A DNA stretch of 64,000 nucleotides, from NCBI GenBank assembly GCA_022706785.1, contig JAKJBW010000005.1, forward strand, positions 1 to 64,000, written 5' to 3'. This stretch comes from Bacillota bacterium. GTDB taxonomy: Bacteria; Bacillota; Clostridia; UBA1381; UMGS1253. The notes under the pieces are model-generated. The model saw only the letters and a list, made by a program, of their open reading frames with translations. It was not told the origin of the DNA and made no database searches. This document shows, one piece after another, positions 33,331-41,750 of the stretch. How positions within the stretch are numbered: position 1 is the stretch's first letter; every line of letters starts with the position of its first letter. The position numbers and the translations under genes were made by a program.

Positions 33331-33575
33331 TCCTCCGTTTCCGCATTTTTTTCTTCTATTTCTGCTATCAGGCAGTCAGCGTCAGCTGTTTTCACCGTAT
33401 AGGAAATTACCGCTAAAACAGGCTATCGGGCACAACACCGGATTTGACAGGTGACTGCCCGCGCAGGCCCCGCGGGCGCGGCCCGCTTTTAATACTGTAC
33501 CCATTTTTATGCATATTCTATCATAACGCAAAAAAATAGTCTATTGTAAAATTTTTTTGATTTTCAGCTTGTTAA
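33331..33575. other. Intergenic region upstream of the Asp23-YloV-recG operon
   Basis: It contains a GC-rich terminator-like hairpin (33472-33490) pointing plus and a weak minus-strand promoter (TAGACT-17-TAGAAT). The stretch GAAATTAC...TAAAA...CGGGCA ahead of the hairpin resembles one at 58.8 kb. Usually rpmB lies nearby in Firmicutes; it is not here. Confidence 0.4.
33472..33490 (+). terminator. GC-rich terminator-like hairpin, identical to one at 58889
   Basis: GCGGGC-GCG-GCCCGC followed by TTTT. The same 19 bases occur at 58889-58907. There is no plus-strand gene before it here. Confidence 0.6.
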
Positions 33576-34922
33576 TCACGCTTCTGTTGGCTCGGTTTCC
33601 GACTCTTCGTCCAAAAGCAATCCGCTTGTTTCAGTTTCTGATAAGCCGGTAACACCACGCAGCTTGGAGCGGATTTGGCGTGTGCGCACGCCCACCAGCT
33701 TGTCAAGCTCCTTGTTGGCCTGCTCAAGCCGGTTTTGGGTTGCCTGCAGTACAGTCTCAAATTTATCAAACTCTGTCTTGACGGCGCCAAGAACACGCCA
33801 CACCTCGCCGGAATGCTTTTGGATCGCAAGCGTCCTAAAGCCCATTTGAAGGCTGTTTAGCAGGGCCGCCATAGTTGTGGGTCCCGCGATGTTGATTTTA
33901 TAGTCGCGCTGCAGCGTCTCCACCATACTGTGGCGCACCACCTCGGCGTACAGGCCCTCAAACGGCAGGAACATAATACCGAAGTCTGTGGTATGGGGAG
34001 GGTCAACGTATTTGTCGCGTATGGTTTTGGCCGAAAGCCTGATGCTCCTTTCAAGACCAGCCAGCGCAAGGGCAATCGCCTCCTGGCTGCCGGACTCGTA
34101 AGCATCCTGCAATTGGGCGTATACGTCGGCGGGGAATTTGGCGTCTATGGGCAGATAGACGGTTTGCTCGCCATCGCCGGGAAGGCATACCGCATATTCC
34201 ACAGGGTCGCGGCTGCCTTTTTTAGTGACCACGTTTGTTTCATACTGCTCGGGGGAAAGAATCTGCTCCAAAATAGCGCCCAGCTGGATCTCGCCAAGAA
34301 TGCCGCGTGTTTTCACGCCGGAGAGCACCTTTTTCAAATCGCCTACGCCTGAGGCAAGCGTCTGCATCTCGCCCAGACCCTTGTAGACCTGCTCCAAGCG
34401 CTCGCTGACAAGCTGAAACGAATGGCTGATGCGTTCTTCCAAGGTTTTTTGGAGCTTTTCGTCAACCACGCCGCGCATCTGCTCAAGCTGCTTGGCGTTG
34501 TCCTCCTGCAGCGCGCGCAGGCGGGTTTCCACCGCAACGCGCATGTTTTCGGATTTTTGCTCATTTTGCACACTGAAAGCCTTAAACCGCTCGTCGAGCT
34601 GCATGGTCATGTCCGCCACTGTTTTTCTCAAAGCATCGTTTCGGGCGGTGAGCTGTTCGTTGAGCTCAGAAAGCCGTTTGTCCTGAGCGTCGGTCGTCTG
34701 CCTTTGGGCGGAGCTTAAAACCTCCGACAGAAGCTTGATGTTTTCCTGTATGGCCGACGCGGTTTCAAGACGCGAGCTGCGCACTTCATCCGCGATCTCG
34801 CGCCGAAGCTGATCAAATTTACCGGCATCGGCGCCGGCGGCATTCCTTTTGGCAACAAGCATGATTGACAATATTAATATAACCACGCAAATGATCCCGA
34901 TACCATAAATTAAGTATGCCAT
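33576..34922 (-). CDS. rmuC: RmuC family DNA recombination protein
   Basis: A 448-residue protein: an N-terminal membrane helix (YLIYGIGIICVVILILSIML), a coiled coil to about residue 180, then the conserved nuclease-like RmuC domain with KTRGILGEIQLGAILEQIL, LPIDAKFPADVY and GIMFLPFEGLYAEVV. RmuC limits inversions at short repeats. ATG 34922 has GGAG seven bases upstream; the 67 residues before it in the open frame are dispensable. Confidence 0.93.
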   Translation of the reverse strand: MAYLIYGIGIICVVILILSIMLVAKRNAAGADAGKFDQLRREIADEVRSSRLETASAIQENIKLLSEVLSSAQRQTTDAQDKRLSELNEQLTARNDALRKTVADMTMQLDERFKAFSVQNEQKSENMRVAVETRLRALQEDNAKQLEQMRGVVDEKLQKTLEERISHSFQLVSERLEQVYKGLGEMQTLASGVGDLKKVLSGVKTRGILGEIQLGAILEQILSPEQYETNVVTKKGSRDPVEYAVCLPGDGEQTVYLPIDAKFPADVYAQLQDAYESGSQEAIALALAGLERSIRLSAKTIRDKYVDPPHTTDFGIMFLPFEGLYAEVVRHSMVETLQRDYKINIAGPTTMAALLNSLQMGFRTLAIQKHSGEVWRVLGAVKTEFDKFETVLQATQNRLEQANKELDKLVGVRTRQIRSKLRGVTGLSETETSGLLLDEESETEPTEA

Positions 34923-35160
34923 AAAAACGCTCCATTCCGCCGCCCTGCGCCGGCGCAAAACAGTGTTTGAAATGCTCTTGTCCGCAGGGCAAGGAATGAT
35001 AAGAGCATTTTTTGCGCATCGCCGTTTCACTGTTTGGGCCAAAATACCGGCGGCGCAATCCATTCCGCCGAGGGTTAGTCTGAAAGGCGCTTTCAAACTA
35101 ACCTCCTGCCGGCACGGTAGCAACCTGGTTTGTTCTTACATTATAAAGTATTATATAATA

Positions 35161-35185
35161 AAAAATAAAGCGCGTCCAGCTTTAT
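35161..35185 (-). terminator. Terminator of the ABC exporter operon
   Basis: The stem ATAAAGC/GCTTTAT has a 7-base loop and is followed on the minus strand by TTTTT, 13 bases after the second transporter's stop. Confidence 0.75.
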
Positions 35186-35197
35186 AGCATCTAAAAT

Positions 35198-36925
35198 TCA
35201 GGCTTCGTGCATAGCCCACAACTGGGTGTACAGGCCGTTTTTCAGCATTAGCTCGCTGTGTGTGCCTTCCTCCGCTACCTTGCCTTGCGAAAAAACCAAA
35301 ATACGGTCCGCCATAGCGGCCGCCGACAGCCTGTGGGTGATCATGATCATAGTGCGCCCGGCAGCACAGTCGGCAATCCCCCGGTAGATATCCGCTTCGG
35401 TCTGACCGTCCAATGCGGCGGTTATCTCATCCAGCACGAGTACGCGGGCTGACTTTACCAATGCGCGGGCAATGCCGATGCGCTGGCGCTGCCCGCCTGA
35501 AAGCGTATTTTCTGTGACATAGGTGTCGTACCCGTCGCCGAGGGAATCGGTGAATTCATCTACACAAGCCGCCTTAGCCATATTAATGATATGCTCATGC
35601 GGCGCATCCGCCACAACGGAGATGTTTTCAATCAGCGGAGCGCTTAAAATGTGGGGCGATTGCGGAACATAGCCAAACTGGCTGCGCAGGACGTCCATAC
35701 GGTAATCGCCGACGCTTACGCCGCAAAAGCGGACTTCGCCTTTATCGGCCGCATATAAATTCATCATCAGCTTAACAACTGTGGACTTTCCGCTGCCGCT
35801 TTCACCCACCAGCGCAACCTTTTCGCCTTCATAAATACAGAAGCTGCAATCGTTTAAGGCAAATATATCGTCCTGATAAGAAAAATTCACCTGCGCAAAC
35901 GAAATAAGCGGTGTTTTGTCGGGAATATCGCTGCGGTTTCCGCTTTGTTCCGGAGGCGTTTCAAATAATTCCCTTACGCGGTCTGTGGCGGCCATCACCG
36001 GCTGGAGCTCAGATACAAAAAAACCAAGCTGCGTAATGGCAAAAGCAACGCCCATGGCAACAGGCCAAAGTGCGAGCATGTTTGATAGGTCTATATTACC
36101 GGCATACACAAGCAAAAGCCCTACAAAAAAAGTACCTGAGTAGGAAAGGGTGTAGCCAAGCTGCCAAAGCCCTCTGTTCTGCGTGCTGATCCTGGCGATC
36201 TGCCGCCCTGCGGCAAAACTTTGCTCCACCTCATCGCGATGCTTGCCCAAAAGCTTGCCGCGGATGGACTCATACATGCGAATAACAGGAAAACCGCTTA
36301 ATAAATCCGTGAAGGTGGAGGCCGAATCCGCCGCGAACTGTCGCTGTTTGGCGGAGTGAGTACGCCAGCGGGTCCGGCTAAACATACCTATCCATAAGTA
36401 GCAAACGCCCCAAACAAACGCATAGCAGGCATAAAGAGGCGAGGCGATTACCAAAACAATCAGCCCGCCGGCGGCTTGCAGAATAAGGCTTATCAATACC
36501 GGGATATGCACCTTGTAGATTTCCGAGGCGGTATCCGAGTCCTTGCCGAATATGGTCATACATTCCCCGCTATGTTTCTGATACCAATGCTTCAGTGGGA
36601 TTCGGGCCATCCGCCGCCCAAGCTCATCTCTCAGGTGGAAATCAACCTGTGCCGCCGCCTTGGTGAACAGAATTTCGCCTGTGCCTGTCAGCAGAATAAT
36701 AAAAAGCAAAAGGCAGAGCACAAAAACGGTATGCTGCCATATACCGGCTGTCTGGTTGGCAAGCTTTGCGACCAGCGCGAAAAGCTGCCCTGAAAAAACG
36801 CTTTCCAAAAATCCGTACGCCGCTACCATGGCGGTTCCGGTCCAGTACCAAAGCGCATCCGCGCGCACAAAGTGCATCATAAAGCCTGCGCCCGAAAGCC
36901 CCAAAAAATTATTTTTTGTTTTCAT
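35198..36925 (-). CDS. ABC exporter, fused permease/ATPase (second subunit)
   Basis: A 575-residue half-transporter: six membrane helices over residues about 20-310, then an ATPase domain with Walker A GESGSGKST, signature LSGGQRQRIGIARAL and Walker B VLVLDEITAALD. In the Walker B segment Glu is followed by Ile-Thr instead of Pro-Thr. AAGGGGGAA precedes ATG. It overlaps the partner gene by four bases, so the two should form a heterodimeric exporter. Substrate unknown. Confidence 0.9.
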   Translation of the reverse strand: MKTKNNFLGLSGAGFMMHFVRADALWYWTGTAMVAAYGFLESVFSGQLFALVAKLANQTAGIWQHTVFVLCLLLFIILLTGTGEILFTKAAAQVDFHLRDELGRRMARIPLKHWYQKHSGECMTIFGKDSDTASEIYKVHIPVLISLILQAAGGLIVLVIASPLYACYAFVWGVCYLWIGMFSRTRWRTHSAKQRQFAADSASTFTDLLSGFPVIRMYESIRGKLLGKHRDEVEQSFAAGRQIARISTQNRGLWQLGYTLSYSGTFFVGLLLVYAGNIDLSNMLALWPVAMGVAFAITQLGFFVSELQPVMAATDRVRELFETPPEQSGNRSDIPDKTPLISFAQVNFSYQDDIFALNDCSFCIYEGEKVALVGESGSGKSTVVKLMMNLYAADKGEVRFCGVSVGDYRMDVLRSQFGYVPQSPHILSAPLIENISVVADAPHEHIINMAKAACVDEFTDSLGDGYDTYVTENTLSGGQRQRIGIARALVKSARVLVLDEITAALDGQTEADIYRGIADCAAGRTMIMITHRLSAAAMADRILVFSQGKVAEEGTHSELMLKNGLYTQLWAMHEA

Positions 36926-38664
36926 GCCAGACTTCCCCCTTCATGCTGCTCAATATAGAGCGAACGGTAGACGCCATCCTGATCTATCAGTTCATTATGC
37001 GTTCCCGTCTGGACAATACGCCCTTGCTCCAGCACATAAATAATGTCGGCATTACGTATGGTTGCGAGCCTGTGCGCAATGGTTACAGCGGTTTTGCCAT
37101 GGCGGACACGCTCAAAAACTTGTGCAAGACGGCTTTCGGTGACCGAATCAAGCGCTGAGGTGGGTTCGTCAAACAATAAAACAGGCGCGTCCTTAAGCAG
37201 CATTCTGGCAATGCCCATACGCTGGCGCTGTCCGCCCGAAAGGTTTACACCCTTTTCGCTCAGCGGAGTATGCAAGCCCCGGGGAAGAGAGGAGATAAAC
37301 TCTGACAGCTCCGCTTCGGTCACGGCCTGCATGATCTGCTCATCGGAAGCATCATCTGCCGCCCAGCCGATATTTTCACGTATTTCTGCGGCGAACAGTG
37401 CGGGTTCCTGAAACACAGGGGCCATAAGAGCGCGCAGGGAGCCCAGATCCCAGTCTCTAACATCCCGTCCGAATACCAGCACTTCACCGGAAGCTGCCGG
37501 GTAAAACCCCATGATAAGCTTAAAAAGCGTCGATTTTCCGCTCCCGCTCCTACCCGCTAGAGCTGCTATCTGACCGGTCCCGATCTTCAATGACACATCC
37601 GACAGCACCTGCGTTCCGTCCGGATATGAAAAACTGACATGCTTCAGCTCTATCGCAGTTTGGCTGTCAACCGGCGCGGTGTGTCCCGTTGTGCGTTCGG
37701 CAGGCTGGCTTATCAGCTCATATATGCGCGTTGCCGATGCCGACACACGATTGGTTGCGGAGAAAAAACCGCTGATGGATACTAAAAGAGAACCGAAGGT
37801 CTGTATGGAAAGCTGTGCAAAGGCAATCAAAAATCCTGCGGTGATGAGACCGCGCCTTAAAAATAAAATTCCTGCCGCAACCGCAATAAAACCGGGTAAA
37901 AAGCTGGATACCACAGTAACCGCCTTAACTAAACCCGCGTAAATTCCGCTTTTCCGTTCGGCTCGCCTTTTCGCGTCCAGCGCGTCTGCCACGCGTTGTG
38001 TGAACTTATTTTCCAGACAATAGGTTTTGACAAACTCAGGATCGCGCAAAAGCTCCTGCGCTTTGTCCAACGCTTGGCCGGCAGCTGCGCGCGCCTGCCG
38101 GGAAAGCTTTTTCATCGGCTCGGCCGCACGCAGGATAAGCGGGGGCAGTCCAACCAGAGCGGGAAAAACAATAAGTGTAAGCCATATGTTTTGGGTGAGG
38201 GAATAAAAGAACACCAGAATAAACTGAAAGATTGTAAAAAGCGCGTTGGGCACCTGCCGCCCCATCCACCTGCCCAAAAGCTCTACGTCGGCAGTGTATG
38301 TGGACAGGGCATCTCCCTGCTTTGCAGACTCATACCAAGCCAGCGGCAGCTTTGCAATATGAGCCGTAAGCCCAAGCTGCAGTTTTTTTTGCAGTATCAG
38401 TTCATAGGACTGGTTAAAATATTCACGCATGGAAGCGATTGGGACCGCGATCAGCATGGCGGCCAGCATAAGCGCCATTGCCCCCCATACAGAGCCGCCC
38501 GAAAGCAGGCGGTTGGTCGCGTTTTGGACCGCGATCATCAAAAGCGTGCCGCGCACGGTCTGGAGGAAGGTGGAAAGCACAATTCCCGCTGCCAGCCGGC
38601 GCTCGCCCACATATCGGAGCAGATAGCGCAAAGCGCCTGTATTTTGTTGGGGATGTGTTTTCAA
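36922..38664 (-). CDS. ABC exporter, fused permease/ATPase (first subunit)
   Basis: A 580-residue half-transporter with six helices and an ATPase domain: Walker A AGRSGSGKST, signature LSGGQRQRMGIARML, Walker B VLLFDEPTSALD. TTG 38664 is taken as start because AAGAAGGTGATACGC stands directly before it; the open frame continues upstream to 38772 but crosses the promoter region. It forms an operon with the partner at 35198. The Gly-to-Arg change in the Walker A (GRSGSGKST) is common and harmless. Confidence 0.9.
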   Translation of the reverse strand: MKTHPQQNTGALRYLLRYVGERRLAAGIVLSTFLQTVRGTLLMIAVQNATNRLLSGGSVWGAMALMLAAMLIAVPIASMREYFNQSYELILQKKLQLGLTAHIAKLPLAWYESAKQGDALSTYTADVELLGRWMGRQVPNALFTIFQFILVFFYSLTQNIWLTLIVFPALVGLPPLILRAAEPMKKLSRQARAAAGQALDKAQELLRDPEFVKTYCLENKFTQRVADALDAKRRAERKSGIYAGLVKAVTVVSSFLPGFIAVAAGILFLRRGLITAGFLIAFAQLSIQTFGSLLVSISGFFSATNRVSASATRIYELISQPAERTTGHTAPVDSQTAIELKHVSFSYPDGTQVLSDVSLKIGTGQIAALAGRSGSGKSTLFKLIMGFYPAASGEVLVFGRDVRDWDLGSLRALMAPVFQEPALFAAEIRENIGWAADDASDEQIMQAVTEAELSEFISSLPRGLHTPLSEKGVNLSGGQRQRMGIARMLLKDAPVLLFDEPTSALDSVTESRLAQVFERVRHGKTAVTIAHRLATIRNADIIYVLEQGRIVQTGTHNELIDQDGVYRSLYIEQHEGGSLA

Positions 38665-38718
38665 GCGTATCACCTTCTTTATGTGAAAACCAAAATGGAT
38701 TTTAGAAACATATGAAAA

Positions 38719-38748
38719 ATTATAGCATAAGCCCCGTACTGAATGCAA
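38719..38748 (-). promoter_or_regulatory. Promoter of the ABC exporter operon
   Basis: Minus-strand TTGCAT (38743-38748), 18-base spacer, TATAAT (38719-38724). It lies inside the longer open frame, which supports the internal TTG start. Confidence 0.75.
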
Positions 38749-38787
38749 GGAAGCAGAATTAGTTTTGTCCACATTCGGCGCAAAAAA

Positions 38788-38822
38788 ATCCCAACCTCAT
38801 CGTCAGACTGCAGGTTGGGATA
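38788..38822 (-). terminator. Terminator of the second UroD-like gene
   Basis: The stem ATCCCAACCT/AGGTTGGGAT is followed on the minus strand by T7. Confidence 0.85.
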
Positions 38823-38867
38823 GGTTATATAAGAATGAAGAAAAATTTTTGATGCACTATGTCAAAA

Positions 38868-39881
38868 TTATTTTGCGTCCGTATAAAAATCTTTTACAGC
38901 CTTAAAGAAGGCGTCGATATTTTCCCAGGGCGAAAGCGGGGGTATGTCGCAGCCGGAGGAGATGACAAAGTTTTTGTATGAGCAGCATTTTTTCATGATT
39001 TCTGTGGTGTTGTCATAAATTGACTGCGGCGTGCCGTTTCTGAATTGGCCGGCAGGCTCCACATTGCCCATCACGACTTTGTCGGCAGGAACAAGCGCCA
39101 GTATCTCTTCCATTTTAACGGCGTTGCCGAAGTGATACGCCTTTGCGCCGTTGGACATCAGCGATTCTATAAGCGGCACGGTATTGCCGCAGTTATGATA
39201 TACTATAATGAAATTTTCGTCCTGGGTTTCCGCTATGATGCGTTTGACATATTTGGTTGAAAATTCGTGGTTAAACTCGGGGGAGAGCAGACCTGCGGCA
39301 GGCTCCGCCATTACGCACCCGTTAGCGCCGACTTCTTTGTAGGCTTTGATGTAGGCGATGGAAAACTCGGTGACCTTTTCCAAAACTTTATGTACCAGGT
39401 CCGGATCGGTATAACACGTCACCATGATTTCAGTCATGTCCATGAGTCTCCCTGCCAAGGAGAACGGCCCTATGACGCCTGCCAGGATAGGGCGGTCTAT
39501 AATCAGTTCCAGAGCCTTTTTGATTGCGCCAATATAAATTCCGGTGCGCTTTGCTCCGACCTGCGGAATGTTTAGATTATCGGCGTCCTCTTCGGTTTGG
39601 ATAATGCTTCCGATAACGGTTGGAACCTCGTCGTCGGATGTTTTTATGACAGAACCGAATGCTTCGGCTTCAACGGAAAGGTCCATCAGGCTCAGCGCCG
39701 CGCCGGTATCACATCTGTCGGCAACCGCTTTCATGCACTTTGCCTGTGTTTCACTGTCGCCTATGAGGGTGGGAACGGTAATGTCAAGCAATTTGATGCC
39801 GGGAAACGACAGTACGGGTATCGTTTTTTTTGTTTCGCAAGCTTTTATATCTTCAAGCCATTGGTACATATTTCTTTTCAA
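38868..39881 (-). CDS. MtaA/CmuA-type uroporphyrinogen decarboxylase family protein
   Basis: A 337-residue UroD-superfamily protein close to methylcobamide methyltransferases. It has IGPFSLAGRLMDMTEIMVTC, AEPAAGLLSPEFNHEF, the zinc-site YHNCGNTVPLIESL and SSGCDIPPLSPWENI. Such enzymes move methyl groups between a corrinoid protein and a thiol. The likely start is TTG 39881 with AAAGGAG about ten bases upstream; ATG 39869 is too far. No corrinoid protein gene lies beside it. It is not closely similar to the first UroD-like protein at 16.9 kb. Confidence 0.82.
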   Translation of the reverse strand: MKRNMYQWLEDIKACETKKTIPVLSFPGIKLLDITVPTLIGDSETQAKCMKAVADRCDTGAALSLMDLSVEAEAFGSVIKTSDDEVPTVIGSIIQTEEDADNLNIPQVGAKRTGIYIGAIKKALELIIDRPILAGVIGPFSLAGRLMDMTEIMVTCYTDPDLVHKVLEKVTEFSIAYIKAYKEVGANGCVMAEPAAGLLSPEFNHEFSTKYVKRIIAETQDENFIIVYHNCGNTVPLIESLMSNGAKAYHFGNAVKMEEILALVPADKVVMGNVEPAGQFRNGTPQSIYDNTTEIMKKCCSYKNFVISSGCDIPPLSPWENIDAFFKAVKDFYTDAK

Positions 39882-40056
39882 AACGGGTCAGCTCCTTTTG
39901 ATTTAGTTGTTCTACTTTACATTATAAATAGCGGTTGCAGTCCGGTATAGAAAAAAATTTCTTTTTTTAAAACAAATTTATGATAATTCCTGTTATGTAC
40001 CATCACAGTAACCAAAATGAACATGGCATTAAAGTACAAAAAATACACAAAGCGGC

Positions 40057-40085
40057 TTTACATTTTTTGCGATTTATTGTATGAT
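40057..40085 (+). promoter_or_regulatory. Promoter of the paaK-iorAB transcript
   Basis: TTTACA (40057-40062), 17-base spacer, TATGAT (40080-40085). It implies a leader of about 310 bases before paaK. Confidence 0.65.
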
Positions 40086-40097
40086 AAGTCTTGTAGC

Positions 40098-40193
40098 ATG
40101 GTAGGAGTATTTAAAAATTTGCTTGAAGGGCTGCACAAAAGCATAGGCTTTGGCGGTCGGGAAACGAAAGTTCGTAAAACGGAAGGAAGGTAG
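40098..40193 (+). other. Upstream small ORF in the paaK leader (31 codons)
   Basis: ATG 40098 opens MVGVFKNLLEGLHKSIGFGG and 11 more residues, ending in a TAG that overlaps the ribosome binding site of the next small ORF. There is no Shine-Dalgarno site; the ATG is only about seven bases after the predicted transcription start. It may be untranslated sequence. Confidence 0.3.
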
Positions 40194-40198
40194 TTTGG

Positions 40199-40312
40199 AT
40201 GACGCGGATGATTGCGGCCATTTCTTCAATTATGGTTGCCACGGCTGGCCGCCCGGTTGTGCAGGAACTGCCTGCCAAAACGGGCGTATCATACGGCTCC
40301 TGTCCGGGATAA
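40199..40312 (+). CDS. Small ORF with strong ribosome binding site in the paaK leader
   Basis: A 37-residue peptide (MTRMIAAISSIMVATAGRPV, then VQELPAKTGVSYGSCPG) behind GGAAGGAAGG eight bases upstream. The first 16 residues are hydrophobic and the end is Gly/Pro-rich with one Cys. It lies in the long leader of paaK-iorAB. Leader bases CTGCACAA (40131-40138) are exactly complementary to TTGTGCAG (40257-40264) within this ORF, so translation could compete with folding. It could be a leader peptide, a small membrane protein, or chance. Not recognised. Confidence 0.45.
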   Translation: MTRMIAAISSIMVATAGRPVVQELPAKTGVSYGSCPG

Positions 40313-40400
40313 GCCTTTGAGCATAAATGGGACGGACAGGCCTTATGTATGATAGTACCGGACTGTGGCATCATTTATTTTTGAGGAGATGTGGTTTGAG

Positions 40401-41702
40401 ATGATTTGGAATGAGAAAATGGAATGCGCAGACAGAAGCTTTTATGAGCAAAACACCATCAAATGGCTTCAAAAAAGTGTCAGGCATGCATACGATAACG
40501 TAGCTTTCTACAAAGATAAACTGGACAGTATCGGAATGCTGCCCGAAGATATCAAAACGCTTGCGGACTTTGCCAAAATTGATTTTACCGTGAAAACCGA
40601 TTTGCGGGATAATTATCCTTACGGCTTGTTTGCGGTTCCGCAAAAAGAGGTCGTCAGGATCCATGGTTCGTCCGGCACCACCGGCAAGCCTATCATTGTA
40701 GGCTACACCAAGCAGGACATGGACCACTGGAGCGAGTGTATCGCCCGCCTGGTTGGTATGGCGGGCGGCAGTGCGGACGACGTTGCGCAGATTGCGTTCG
40801 GGTTCGGGCTTTTTACAGGTGCGTTCGGTCTTCAGCAGGGGCTTGAAAAGATGGGCGCTATGGTGATACCTATGTCCTCAGGCAACACCGAAAAGCAGCT
40901 GATGATGATGAAGGACCTGGGTACGACCATACTGGTCAGCACACCGTCTTATGCTTTATATATTGCGGAAGTCATGGCAGAGCAGGGCTATAAGCCCGCC
41001 GACTTCAAGCTGCGTCTGGGCATGTTCGGTGGGGAAGGGCACACCGAAAAAATGCGCACCCAGCTTGAGGAAAGGCTTGGCATAAAGGCTACCGAAAACT
41101 ATGGGCTCAGCGAAGTGATGGGTCCGGGCGTGTGCGGTGAGTGCATAGAGCAGGACGGTATGCATATCAATGAGGATCACTTCTATATTGAAATTATTGA
41201 TTCCGACACAGGAGAAGTGCTGCCCGACGGCGAAAAGGGCGAAGTGGTCATCACAACCCTGACAAAAGAGGCTATTCCCATGATCCGCTACCGCACCAGG
41301 GATATCTCCTACATAATTGCCGACAAATGCGCCTGCGGCAGGACGACAAAACGCCTTGCCAAAATACAGGGCCGCAGTGACGACATGTTGATTATCAAGG
41401 GCGTTAACGTGTTCCCGTCCCAGGTTGAAAGCGTATTGATTGGGACTGAGCATATCAGCCCGTTTTATCTGCTGGTTGTAACGCGAAAGGGCTACTCCGA
41501 TTCGCTTGAGGTGCGCGTGGAGCTTGCCGACGAGTCGTTGCTTGAGAAATTTTCCGAGCTTGAAAACCTTGAAAAAAGCATCAGCAATAAGCTGCACAGC
41601 GTGCTTGGCCTGGATGCAAAAGTACGGCTTGTGGAGCCAAAGAGTATTGAGCGCACTACGGGCAAGGCAAAGAAGGTGCTTGATCTGCGCGGCGAAGCGT
41701 AA
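40401..41702 (+). CDS. paaK: Phenylacetate-CoA ligase family protein (first copy)
   Basis: A 433-residue adenylate-forming ligase of the PaaK family. The ATP loop is [29 protein letters not shown] and MIRYRTRDIS follow, and the C-terminal lid has [23 protein letters not shown]. It would join arylacetates such as phenylacetate or indoleacetate to CoA, or release ATP in the reverse direction. ATG 40401 matches the family N-terminus; GAGGAG is 12 bases upstream. iorA and iorB follow, so it acts in aromatic amino acid metabolism. Confidence 0.92.
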   Translation: MIWNEKMECADRSFYEQNTIKWLQKSVRHAYDNVAFYKDKLDSIGMLPEDIKTLADFAKIDFTVKTDLRDNYPYGLFAVPQKEVVRIHGSSGTTGKPIIVGYTKQDMDHWSECIARLVGMAGGSADDVAQIAFGFGLFTGAFGLQQGLEKMGAMVIPMSSGNTEKQLMMMKDLGTTILVSTPSYALYIAEVMAEQGYKPADFKLRLGMFGGEGHTEKMRTQLEERLGIKATENYGLSEVMGPGVCGECIEQDGMHINEDHFYIEIIDSDTGEVLPDGEKGEVVITTLTKEAIPMIRYRTRDISYIIADKCACGRTTKRLAKIQGRSDDMLIIKGVNVFPSQVESVLIGTEHISPFYLLVVTRKGYSDSLEVRVELADESLLEKFSELENLEKSISNKLHSVLGLDAKVRLVEPKSIERTTGKAKKVLDLRGEA

Positions 41703-41750
41703 GCAGGTTTGAAAGATACGCAGTTATATAATCTTAGGGGTGAAAGACGC

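Noticed and set aside
40111-40374. 87-residue minus-strand ORF in the paaK leader
   Set aside because: No ribosome site or family signal; it is antisense to the leader.
40098-40400. Cobalamin, lysine, glycine, c-di-GMP or tetrahydrofolate riboswitch in the paaK leader
   Set aside because: None of their conserved core words could be found; left as an unassigned leader.
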